From Oscillospiraceae bacterium (GTDB taxonomy: Bacteria > Bacillota > Clostridia > Oscillospirales > Oscillospiraceae): a stretch of 18,735 nt of DNA. Location of the stretch: assembly GCA_031255955.1 (NCBI GenBank), contig JAIRRO010000115.1, positions 1 through 18,735 of the forward strand, in the 5' to 3' direction. The translations under genes were made by a program, and so were the position numbers. Shown here one piece after another: positions 12,895 through 18,735 of the stretch. The notes beneath the pieces are model-generated. The model made no database searches and was not told the origin of the DNA. It saw only the letters and a program-made list of their open reading frames with translations. Each line of letters starts with the position of its first letter. Positions within the stretch are counted from its first letter, which is position 1.

Positions 12895-12980
12895 CCAAGC
12901 GAAGGCGAAGCAAAAACCAAGCGACGGCAAAATAAAAAAGCCAGGCGAAAGCAAAAAAAGCAAGCGAAAGCAAAAATAAA
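12895..12980 (+). repeat. Four degenerate purine-rich repeats in the leader
   Basis: Copies of a ccaagcgaaggcaaaaa-like unit start at 12895, 12917, 12941 and 12961 (20-24 bp each, head to tail). They lie in the 5' leader of the transglutaminase gene, just before its ribosome site. A frame across them would encode a Lys/Gln/Ser-rich tail, but it lacks a transcribed start with a ribosome site. With the promoter and hairpin, this accounts for the gap between the infC promoter and the transglutaminase gene. Confidence 0.75.
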
Positions 12981-12995
12981 GGATTGTGGTTAAAA

Positions 12996-13865
12996 GTGAC
13001 GATGCTGAAAAAAATAGCTGCGGCGGTGCTCTGCGCGCTTGCCATAGTGGCGGCGATGAGTCCCGGCGCAATAGCGGCGGAGACGGAAATACGCGGAAAC
13101 GACAAGGCGAGCGTCGATATTACAAACGCCGCCGACGGATATATCCGCATTACGCATAAGGACGACCCGAAGGCAAAGCTGAAGGTCATCATCGTGACGC
13201 CGAAAAAAACCCAGTACACATACAACCTTAAAGCCGGTGCGGAGGGCGAGGTGTTCCCTCTGACAGAGGGCAACGGCACATATGCTGTCGGCGTGTATAA
13301 AAACACAAGCGGCACAAAGTATTCGGTGGTATATAAAACGGATATTGACGTCAAGCTGCGCGACGAATTCGCGCCGTTTAAGGCTCCAAACCAATACATC
13401 AACTATACGGACAAAAGCAAGACGGTTGAAAAAGCGAAGGAGCTTGTAAAGGAAAAGAAAACAGATCTGGATAAGGTCACTGCCGTCTATGACTACGTTA
13501 TTAAATTCAAATACGACAAGGACAAGGCGGCAAACGTGCAAAGCGGCTATCTCCCGAATGTGGACGAGATAATAGCAGCCGACCCGCAAAAGGGCATCTG
13601 CTTTGATTATGCAGCCGTTATGACGGCGATGCTGCGCAGTCAGGGCATCCCGAGCCAGCTTGTTGTGGGCTACGCGGGCGAGACATATCACGCGTGGATT
13701 AACGTGTACACCAAGGAAACAGGCTGGATTGAGGGCTACATTCAATTCGACGGCAAGACGTGGAAGCGTATGGACCCGACATTCGACTCAACAGGCAAAT
13801 CCGGCGAGGCTGCCAGAGCTTTCATCGGTGACGGCAAGAATTACGCCGCGAAATACTACTATTAA
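12996..13865 (+). CDS. Secreted transglutaminase-like (papain-fold) protein
   Basis: From the GTG at 12996 the protein is 289 residues. It begins with a signal peptide (VTMLKKIAAAVLCALAIVAA, then cleavage near AIAA-ETE), followed by an N-terminal domain of about 100 residues and a transglutaminase-like domain. The Cys-His-Asp triad is visible as Cys202 (GICFDYAAVM), His232 (ETYHAWINVY) and Asp260 (WKRMDPTFD). Bacterial members are usually proteases or amidases rather than true cross-linkers. TTG at 12984 and ATG at 13002 are other possible starts; AAAGGA at 12978-12983 fits GTG best. The GspF/PilC-like gene starts 22 bp after its stop, so it leads the pilus-like operon. It may act on the pilus, the cell wall or an external protein; the sequence does not say which. 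Confidence 0.88.
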   Translation: MTMLKKIAAAVLCALAIVAAMSPGAIAAETEIRGNDKASVDITNAADGYIRITHKDDPKAKLKVIIVTPKKTQYTYNLKAGAEGEVFPLTEGNGTYAVGVYKNTSGTKYSVVYKTDIDVKLRDEFAPFKAPNQYINYTDKSKTVEKAKELVKEKKTDLDKVTAVYDYVIKFKYDKDKAANVQSGYLPNVDEIIAADPQKGICFDYAAVMTAMLRSQGIPSQLVVGYAGETYHAWINVYTKETGWIEGYIQFDGKTWKRMDPTFDSTGKSGEAARAFIGDGKNYAAKYYY

Positions 13866-13887
13866 TATAGGAAGGGACAAAGGACAA

Positions 13888-14904
13888 GTGAAGCTGTTAT
13901 CACTTTCGCAAATATCCTCATTTTGCATGTCGATGTATCTCGCGATGCGGGCGGGCATACCGGTGGCGGAGGGCGTCGGCATGTGCCGGGAAGAGGAAAC
14001 GGACGCCGCGCGCCGAGAGTGCTTCAAGCGCGTGGAAAATTCGGTTTCGTTGGGCAACAAGCTGTCGGACGCCCTGCGGGAGGCGGAGGCGTTTCCGGAG
14101 TATATGACCGATATGACAGAGGTCGGCGAGCGGACAGGCAAGTTGGACGACACCCTGCTGGCGCTGTCGCGGTATTATGACAGGCAGGAATCGATTTCCA
14201 AAAGCATCAGGGGCGCCGTTACATATCCCGCGATGCTGCTTGGTGTGCTGCTGCTTGTGCTGATTATATTCGTTGTGAAGATACTGCCCATTTTTGCGGA
14301 CGTTTACCGCCAGCTCGGCGCGCAAATGTCCGGCGTCGCCGCCGCGGCGCTGAGGCTTGGGGAATGGCTGGGCGCGCGCTGGATTCCGGTGGTTATTATC
14401 ATCGCGGCGATTATCGCGCTTGCCGTTATTTTCAGGGCAAGGCTGCGCGAGTGTCTGCGGGGCTTTTTTATGGGCGGAAAGCTTGGACGGGCGATGCTCT
14501 CGGCGCGCTTTTCCGGAGTATTAACGATGACCCTTTCCGCCGGGATGGATTCCTCAGAGGCGATGATTATGGCGGCGCGGCTTACTGAGGACAAGGACGC
14601 GGCGGCGAAAATAACCGCGGGAGCGCAGGCGGCAGCGGAGGGAACAAGCCTTGCCCAATGCGTTGCCGATACGGGTATTTTCTCCGCGCTGTATAACCGT
14701 ATGCTGGCAATCGGCGCGCGCACGGGCAGCGCCGACACCGTAATGGAGGAAATTGCCCGCAGAACGGGTGAGGAAGCAAACGACCGCTTAGAATCGTTCA
14801 TCGGGAAAATCGAACCTACGCTTGTTATTATAATGTCTCTGCTTGTCGGACTGCTGTTGCTGTCGGTGATGCTGCCGCTCGCCGGTATAATGTCCGCGAT
14901 TTAA
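13888..14904 (+). CDS. Type II secretion/type IV pilus inner-membrane platform protein (GspF/PilC family)
   Basis: The 338-residue protein has two T2SSF domains. The first is near residues 10-130 (AMRAGIPVAEGVGMCREEET, then EYMTDMTEVGERTGKLDDTL). The second is near 210-330 (FSGVLTMTLSAGMDSSEAMI, then LYNRMLAIGARTGSADTVME). Hydrophobic spans follow each, with a third between, as in the family. It is the membrane platform on which pilus ATPases act. The frame is open upstream into the transglutaminase gene, but GTG at 13888 after GGACAAAGGACAA is the likely start and removes an implausible Arg-rich extension. It is shorter than typical PilC (about 400). It shares an operon with pilin-like genes and pilT. 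Confidence 0.9.
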   Translation: MKLLSLSQISSFCMSMYLAMRAGIPVAEGVGMCREEETDAARRECFKRVENSVSLGNKLSDALREAEAFPEYMTDMTEVGERTGKLDDTLLALSRYYDRQESISKSIRGAVTYPAMLLGVLLLVLIIFVVKILPIFADVYRQLGAQMSGVAAAALRLGEWLGARWIPVVIIIAAIIALAVIFRARLRECLRGFFMGGKLGRAMLSARFSGVLTMTLSAGMDSSEAMIMAARLTEDKDAAAKITAGAQAAAEGTSLAQCVADTGIFSALYNRMLAIGARTGSADTVMEEIARRTGEEANDRLESFIGKIEPTLVIIMSLLVGLLLLSVMLPLAGIMSAI

Positions 14905-14910
14905 GGCGAT

Positions 14911-15237
14911 ATGAAAAGGCTGCTTCGCGCCGCATTGGGGGCGCTGAAAACATACGGTATTGGGCTGGGACTGTTTATCGCCATTGCAGCCCTGATGACA
15001 AACGCCCTCGGCTCCGCGGAAAAAGCCGGGGCGGAGGAACGGCGTGAGCTGCTGCGCGACAGCGTGACAAGGGCGGCGGTGAGCTGCTACGCGCTGGAGG
15101 GGGTATACCCCGAAAGCCTCAGCTATCTTGCCGAAAACTATAACGTGGAGCTGCACGAAGAAGAATTCATCGTCCACTACGCTGTTTTCGCCTCTAACAT
15201 TATGCCGGAGATAGACGTAATCGCGCGTCAGCGATAA
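14911..15237 (+). CDS. Small single-span membrane protein of the pilus-like cluster
   Basis: The 108-residue protein has a basic N-terminus, one membrane span (about 14-34, TYGIGLGLFIAIAALMTNAL) and a soluble part with AAVSCYALEGVYPESLSYLA and a hydrophobic C-terminal strand segment. The arrangement, an N-terminal helix followed by a small globular part with YPESLSYL, recalls the C-terminal halves of pseudopilins, but there is no prepilin G-x-x-x-x-E site. It starts at ATG 14911, 6 bp after the GspF/PilC stop, with an AAGGCGAT site. A minor pilin-like or assembly role is inferred from position only. Confidence 0.8.
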   Translation: MKRLLRAALGALKTYGIGLGLFIAIAALMTNALGSAEKAGAEERRELLRDSVTRAAVSCYALEGVYPESLSYLAENYNVELHEEEFIVHYAVFASNIMPEIDVIARQR

Positions 15238-15277
15238 AAATTCGCGATGAAAAATTTTGGATTAGGAGGGCGCATTA

Positions 15278-15766
15278 ATGAAACGGTATATACACACGGT
15301 TGACGCGGTTTTCGCGCTTATCCTGTTCTGCGCGTTCGCGCTTTCTATGCTGATGGTGCTGATGACAGGCGCGGGGGCATACAAAAACATACGCGGCGCG
15401 GTGCGCAGCCACTATTCCGAAGACACATGCGTCAGCTATATCGCAATGAAGCTGCGCCATTATGACGGCGAGAGCAGCAGCGTCAGCCTTGGCGAAATTG
15501 AGGGTGAACCGGCGCTGTTTTTAACAGAGACGATAGAGGAAACCGCCTATATCACGGCGATTTATTATCACGACGGCAGCGTCAGAGAGCTTTTTGCGGA
15601 GGCGGGCTACAACCGGAGACTTGACGACGGGCTGGAGATTGTAGAGGCGCAATCGTTGAAAATCGACTCCCCGTCCGACGGCGTATTCAGCATCGAATGT
15701 GTCGGCGCGGGCGGCGTCCGTGTCGGCACGACGATAAGCCTGAGAAGCGCGGAGGTTGGGGCATGA
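15278..15766 (+). CDS. DUF4860-family protein
   Basis: The 162-residue protein has an N-terminal membrane helix (HTVDAVFALILFCAFALSML), then an extracytoplasmic domain with SHYSEDTCVSYIAMKLRHYD and repeated short strand segments. The start and the C-x-x-Y-I-x-x-K-x-R pattern match DUF4860 as I know it, a family often found next to GspF and PilT genes in Clostridia. It has a strong AGGAGGG site before the ATG at 15278. The stop overlaps the start of the next gene as ATGA. It is probably a pilin-like or pseudopilin-like component; there is no direct evidence of function. Confidence 0.82.
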   Translation: MKRYIHTVDAVFALILFCAFALSMLMVLMTGAGAYKNIRGAVRSHYSEDTCVSYIAMKLRHYDGESSSVSLGEIEGEPALFLTETIEETAYITAIYYHDGSVRELFAEAGYNRRLDDGLEIVEAQSLKIDSPSDGVFSIECVGAGGVRVGTTISLRSAEVGA

Positions 15767-16194
15767 GCGGCGCAAGGGGCGCGAAAACAAGTCTGTTTCT
15801 TGTAGAGCTGATTATAGCTCTGCTGCTGTTTGCGTTCTGCGCGGCAGTGTGTATTCAAATATTCCGAGGGGCAAGCACACGCGTTAACAACAGCGAGGCG
15901 CTAAGTCGCGCCGTGTTTGAAGCGACAGCGGCGGCGGAGCTGTACAAAGCCCACGGCGGGGATATGCGAAAAACAGCGGACGAATATGACGACGCTGTCA
16001 TAAACGAAGCCGACGACAGCCTCACCATTCATTTTGACGAGGCTTGGGAACCGGCGCCCGCGACAACGCCCGCGACAGCAGACTTCACCCTGACTCTCCG
16101 CGAAACACAGGACGGCGCGGCTGAAATAATCATCCGAAAATCAGGAGCGAAGGACGCGATTTTCACCATTAAAGAAGTAAGGGTGGTGAGCTGA
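15763..16194 (+). CDS. Prepilin-like protein
   Basis: This 143-residue protein has a type IV pilin-like N-terminus: a short basic leader (MSGARGAKTS), then LFLVELIIALLLFAFCAAVC with the conserved Glu flanked by V-E-L-I. The residue at the cleavage position is Ser (S-LFLVE) rather than the usual Gly, so processing by a standard prepilin peptidase is doubtful. The rest is a small soluble domain with an acidic middle (EADDSLTIHFDEAWEPAPAT) and strand-like ending. ATG 15763 overlaps the preceding stop as ATGA. Its stop overlaps the next ATG as TGATG, so the three genes are tightly coupled. Confidence 0.82.
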   Translation: MSGARGAKTSLFLVELIIALLLFAFCAAVCIQIFRGASTRVNNSEALSRAVFEATAAAELYKAHGGDMRKTADEYDDAVINEADDSLTIHFDEAWEPAPATTPATADFTLTLRETQDGAAEIIIRKSGAKDAIFTIKEVRVVS

Positions 16195-16628
16195 TGGAAA
16201 AAAACAATCGTCCGCGCCCGATGGGGCTGAATATCGGCTCCGCGTCGATAATAATGCTGTTTACCGTGCTGTGCCTGACGGTGTTAGCGGCGCTTAGTCT
16301 ACTGTCGGCTAACTCACAGTATCGGCTGGCGGAGCGCTCCGCCGCCGCCGCCGAAGCGTATTATGCCGCCGACGCGGAAGCCGCCGCGATATATGAGCGC
16401 CTTAAAAACGGCGAATATAACGGGGATGTTATCATAACCACCGAAACGGCTGCCGACGGTGGGACGCTGTTTTCCTATGAAATCCCGGCGGGCGGACGCC
16501 AAGCGCTGAGCGTTCGGCTGACGCGGGACTCCGGCGGAGGCTTTTACATCACAGAGTGGCGGCTGGTTGAATCGGGCGAATGGACGCCCGACGAGGGGCT
16601 TAACCTTTGGCAGGGTCCCGACGAATGA
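16194..16628 (+). CDS. PilX-like minor pilin-like membrane protein
   Basis: The 144-residue protein starts with a short cytoplasmic leader, a membrane helix (SASIIMLFTVLCLTVLAALS) and a SAAAAEAYYAADAEAAAIYE segment. That segment resembles the N-terminal YxAxxAG-type helix of PilX minor pilins. A Gly/Asp-rich strand domain ends in GEWTPDEGLNLWQGP. The ATG at 16194 overlaps the previous stop codon. It is followed 32 bp later by pilT. The assignment as PilX-like rests on this helix pattern and context, not on a firm family match. Confidence 0.72.
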   Translation: MEKNNRPRPMGLNIGSASIIMLFTVLCLTVLAALSLLSANSQYRLAERSAAAAEAYYAADAEAAAIYERLKNGEYNGDVIITTETAADGGTLFSYEIPAGGRQALSVRLTRDSGGGFYITEWRLVESGEWTPDEGLNLWQGPDE

Positions 16629-16660
16629 AGTACCCCACATTAGGAGATGAACGATAATTT

Positions 16661-17722
16661 ATGAGTACAGCTGAAGAAATTCTCACCGGGGCGGTGAATC
16701 GTGGCGTTACGGATGTATTCATCATAGCGGGCTCGCCCATCGCGTACAAGCTGCAGGGAAAAATAATTCCGCAGGAGGGCGACATTTTAATGCCCGAAAT
16801 GTCGCATGAGCTGATAAGCCAAATATATAAGTGTGCCTCGCGCGATATTGAAGCCGCCGCGCTCGGCGATGACGACTTCGCGTTTTCGCTGCCGGGACTG
16901 TCGCGCTTTCGCGCGTCCGTGTACCGTCAACGCGGCTCGCTTGCCGCCGTGATACGGATAATCGCCTTTGGCATACCGGATTATCACGCGCTATCCATAC
17001 CGGATCGCGTTATCGCCTCCGCCGACCGCGCCTCCGGACTTATCCTTGTCACAGGACCCGCCGGAAGCGGCAAATCCACCACGCTTGCCTGTATGATCGA
17101 CCACATCAATAAAACGCGCTCGGGACACATCATCACGCTGGAAAACCCCATAGAGTTTTTGCACCGCAACAACAAATGCATCATCAGCCAGCGCGAGGTG
17201 GAGCTTGACACGCGCAGTTATGTATCGGCGCTGCGCGCCTGTCTGCGGCAAGCCCCCGACGTAATTCTTGTCGGTGAAATGCGCGACTTTGATACGATTC
17301 AAACCGTGATGACCGCGGCGGAAACGGGGCATCTTGTCATCTCCACGCTGCACACGGTCAGCGCCGCCGACACCGTGGACAGAATAATTGACGTGTTCCC
17401 GCCCGCGCAGCAGCAGCAGGTGCGAATCCAGCTATCCATGCTGCTGCAGGGCGTAATATCGCAGCAGCTCATCCCAACCATATCAGGCGGACTTAAACCC
17501 GCGTTTGAAATAATGTACAACAACACAGCCATCAGGACGCTAATCCGCGAATCGAAGATACATCAGATAGATTCCGCCATAGCCTCCGGCGCGTCAGAGG
17601 GTATGATTTCTATGGACGCCAGCCTGCTTGAAATGCGAAAAGCGGGCGACATTACAAACGAGATGTGTATGCACTACGCCGCGAACGCGGAGCTTATGAC
17701 CCGCCGCCTGTCGGCAATATAA
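16661..17722 (+). CDS. pilT: Type IV pilus retraction ATPase PilT
   Basis: The 353-residue protein is a PilT-type secretion ATPase. It has an N-terminal PAS-like domain (SRFRASVYRQRGSLAAVIRI), then Walker A GPAGSGKST (132-140), the Asp-box segment ITLENPIEFLH (158-168), Walker B DVILVGEMRD (200-209) and the His-box HLVISTLHT (224-232). The PilT-specific C-terminal AIRTLIRE (290-297) followed by GMISMD is present. In the Asp box, Asn162 replaces the usual Asp of EDPIE. PilT hexamers depolymerise type IV pili at the inner membrane. An AGGAGA site lies 13 nt before ATG 16661. No PilB-type extension ATPase, major pilin or prepilin peptidase gene is in the window; they may lie elsewhere. Confidence 0.94.
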   Translation: MSTAEEILTGAVNRGVTDVFIIAGSPIAYKLQGKIIPQEGDILMPEMSHELISQIYKCASRDIEAAALGDDDFAFSLPGLSRFRASVYRQRGSLAAVIRIIAFGIPDYHALSIPDRVIASADRASGLILVTGPAGSGKSTTLACMIDHINKTRSGHIITLENPIEFLHRNNKCIISQREVELDTRSYVSALRACLRQAPDVILVGEMRDFDTIQTVMTAAETGHLVISTLHTVSAADTVDRIIDVFPPAQQQQVRIQLSMLLQGVISQQLIPTISGGLKPAFEIMYNNTAIRTLIRESKIHQIDSAIASGASEGMISMDASLLEMRKAGDITNEMCMHYAANAELMTRRLSAI

Positions 17723-17730
17723 ATAAGCCA

Positions 17731-17766
17731 GTGTAACCAATATTGAAACAATATTCCGAATTACAC
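17731..17766 (+). repeat. A/T-rich inverted repeat after pilT
   Basis: GTGTAA (17731-17736) pairs with TTACAC (17761-17766), and AATATTG (17739-17745) with CAATATT (17749-17755) around AAA. It begins 9 bp after the pilT stop. There is no T-run, so it may be a weak terminator, an mRNA 3' stabiliser or a binding site. The rest of 17767-17895 is A/T-rich with no gene visible. Confidence 0.5.
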
Positions 17767-17895
17767 GCAAATTGCAACGCCTTTCAACGCGCGCAAAACA
17801 GAAAATGTGTAGAAAAATGAAGGAAAATCGTCCGATATTCCAATAAAATTCGAAAAAGTCCGTAATAAATTACCTAAAAAACGCGTAATTTGTGC

Positions 17896-17924
17896 TTGAC
17901 AAGTAAAAAAAGATGTGCTATAAT
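17896..17924 (+). promoter_or_regulatory. Perfect-consensus promoter of the large ncRNA
   Basis: TTGACA (17896-17901), a 17-bp spacer and TATAAT (17919-17924) match consensus at all 12 positions, with A-tracts in and upstream of the spacer. It points into a long region without a credible reading frame, which ends in a strong terminator. Confidence 0.9.
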
Positions 17925-17930
17925 AAAACC

Positions 17931-18450
17931 ATACCCAGGAGGGGAACCCGGAAAACCAAATGGGGAACCCGAAACAGCACCCGCGCACCTTGTAAATCGA
18001 ATATGACTCTTTAGTTCCGAAGTGGCTAAAGCGGGCATAACCTCCCGCCACGCCACCAGGATTAAAAAAGGAATCGTGTGAGAATCACGAGCAGGTCCAC
18101 GTGTGGCGACCCGCCGATAAGGCGGAGCTGTACAGGACATAACCGCTACCGTAAGCGCGAAGCCGAGGCTTCACGCGGGGAACAAACCCCGCGTGGATGA
18201 AAATCTGCCACTCGAAAGGGGAAGGCAAAGCCAAGGCGCAGGGGGAAGCACAAACCCGCCCCCGGGACGCGTAAGCCGGAAGAATGACTTGGAGCGAATT
18301 TTAAGGTTAACCGCCACGCGTGGCGGCGTCGCGCGCGCAATTACTATAATTGCGCGCCCCGATACCGGCTCGTCACGCAAGGCAATTGCACGCAGGAATA
18401 CGGCTGCGGCAATCAGGTTAAGAATAATCTGATTGCCGCAGCCGTTTTTT
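17931..18450 (+). ncRNA. Large structured non-coding RNA of unknown family
   Basis: Between a perfect promoter and a strong terminator lie about 520 nt with no supported coding frame and many stems. Examples are ctttag/ctaaag and gcggg/cccgc near 18011-18050, tcgtg/cacga near 18075-18090, ccgcc/ggcgg near 18111-18125, CACGCGGGG/CCCCGCGTG (18172-18195), the palindrome CCGCCACGCGTGGCGG (18311-18326) and an 11-bp stem GCGCGCAATTA/TAATTGCGCGC (18333-18357). GGGGAACCCG occurs twice near the 5' end (17941, 17962). I see no RNase P, tmRNA or SRP RNA signature, and 6S RNA would be far shorter. A large ornate RNA or a raiA-type element plus extension cannot be excluded without a covariance search. Confidence 0.75.
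18400..18450 (+). terminator. Terminator of the large ncRNA
   Basis: A perfect 17-bp stem, acggctgcggcaatcag (18400-18416) and ctgattgccgcagccgt (18429-18445), with a 12-nt A/T-rich loop, followed by TTTTTT (18445-18450). Confidence 0.96.
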
Positions 18451-18531
18451 CATTGTGATACAACCGCCGTCAGGCGTTTGTATATAAGTAACACCGAAAA
18501 CGGCGAGAAATCGCAAACGAAAGGACAAGTG

Positions 18532-18642
18532 ATGCCTATGAACACGGATGACCACATAATCGGGGACGAATGCGCCGGACGTCCGGGCGCAAAATCCAAA
18601 CGTCACCCAACCCGGCAAAGGACGCGCGAAACCCCAATATAA
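18532..18642 (+). CDS. Small ORF, 36 codons, hypothetical
   Basis: ATG at 18532 follows a GAAAGGACAAGTG region much like the one that starts the GspF/PilC gene (aaaggacaagtg), and the frame ends at TAA 18640-18642. The peptide MPMNTDDHIIGDECAGRPGA continues into a strongly basic tail (KSKRHPTRQRTRETPI). The ribosome site supports translation, but composition and length do not point to any family. The next gene starts 19 bp later. It could be a leader or coupling ORF for that gene. A weak TATATA/TATAAG element near 18481 could be a -10. Confidence 0.45.
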   Translation: MPMNTDDHIIGDECAGRPGAKSKRHPTRQRTRETPI

Positions 18643-18661
18643 GCGAAAGGAATGCTTTAAC

Positions 18662-18735
18662 ATGACAAAGTCAACACGCAAAATCCTGAGCGTCGTAATC
18701 GCGCTCGCACTTACCCTCGTGCTTGGCATAACGGC
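18662..18735 (+). CDS. Exported protein, N-terminus only (3' truncated)
   Basis: ATG at 18662 has a GCGAAAGGAATG site upstream and opens a signal peptide, MTKSTRKILSVVIALALTLV, running on into LGITA before the window ends. The basic start and long hydrophobic core suggest Sec-dependent export. The mature protein is outside the window, so its function cannot be given. Confidence 0.8.
   Translation, partial: MTKSTRKILSVVIALALTLVLGIT

Noticed and set aside
12731..12979. 82-codon plus-strand frame between infC and the transglutaminase gene
   Set aside because: It starts upstream of the promoter for that strand, runs through promoter elements and ends in purine-rich repeats. A conserved small protein cannot be fully excluded but is not supported.
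13660..13887. 76-residue N-terminal extension of the GspF/PilC-like protein
   Set aside because: It overlaps the conserved triad region of the transglutaminase gene in another frame and is Arg/Thr-rich; GTG 13888 with a ribosome site explains the start.
15697..15762. 22-residue extension of the prepilin-like protein
   Set aside because: It overlaps the DUF4860 gene in another frame and is Arg-rich; the ATGA overlap at 15763 is the natural start.
17761..18432. Minus- and plus-strand frames of 60-96 codons in the ncRNA region
   Set aside because: They have no ribosome sites, run across hairpins of the ncRNA and show no protein-like composition.
17931..18450. RNase P RNA, tmRNA or 6S RNA
   Set aside because: I could not find RNase P core segments, an encoded tag with a tRNA-like CCA end, or a 6S-type long hairpin of about 190 nt. 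This was judged by eye and needs a covariance search.

Overview
The window looks like a chromosomal segment of an anaerobic member of the Bacillota (class Clostridia), probably an uncultured gut or digester lineage. The reasons are: S-layer-homology (SLH) protein sequence at the left edge, strong Shine-Dalgarno sites with frequent GTG starts, an infC-rpmI-rplT operon with a long leader, a DUF4860-containing type IV pilus-like cluster, an oxygen-sensitive FMN/Fe-S/FAD flavoenzyme, and moderately high GC. This assignment is inferred from gene content; no taxonomic marker was compared. Eight promoters with 17-bp spacers could be read directly.

Layout. (1) 1-293: end of an SLH-domain protein. (2) 340-757, minus: rpsT followed by a CAU-anticodon tRNA and a strong terminator. 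(3) 893-4518, plus: a perfect-consensus promoter drives a polar amino-acid ABC transporter (lipoprotein, permease, ATPase). A group I cysteine desulfurase follows 50 bp later with no visible terminator between. (4) 4555-4677: tRNA-Arg(CCU) with its own promoter, then a short 33-bp-period repeat. (5) 4814-5881, minus: dusB, apparently translated by coupling to an 11-codon leader ORF. (6) 5909-10756, plus: a four-gene catabolic-looking operon (FadH/BaiCD-like flavoenzyme, URO-D/methyltransferase-like protein, SDR with altered catalytic residues, 99-aa unknown). It is interrupted by three 88-bp multi-hairpin repeats and closed by a 16-bp-stem terminator. (7) 10771-12759, minus: infC-rpmI-rplT with a DUF4160-DUF2442 pair attached downstream. 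infC appears to start at ATC and has a leader of about 210 nt with an attenuator-like hairpin. (8) 12822-17722, plus: a secreted transglutaminase-like protein and a type IV pilus-like set (GspF/PilC, small membrane protein, DUF4860, prepilin-like protein, PilX-like protein, PilT). (9) 17896-18450, plus: a consensus promoter, about 520 nt of highly structured non-coding sequence and a 17-bp-stem terminator, best read as a large independent ncRNA. (10) 18532 to the end: a 36-codon ORF and the signal peptide of a truncated exported protein.

The most interesting signals are the large orphan ncRNA (17931-18450), the transglutaminase plus pilus-like machine with a PilT-type ATPase and no PilB in view, the 88-bp structured repeats inside the redox operon, and the SDR whose catalytic Asn and Lys positions appear swapped. 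The leader-peptide coupling of dusB and the ATC start of infC are also worth checking.
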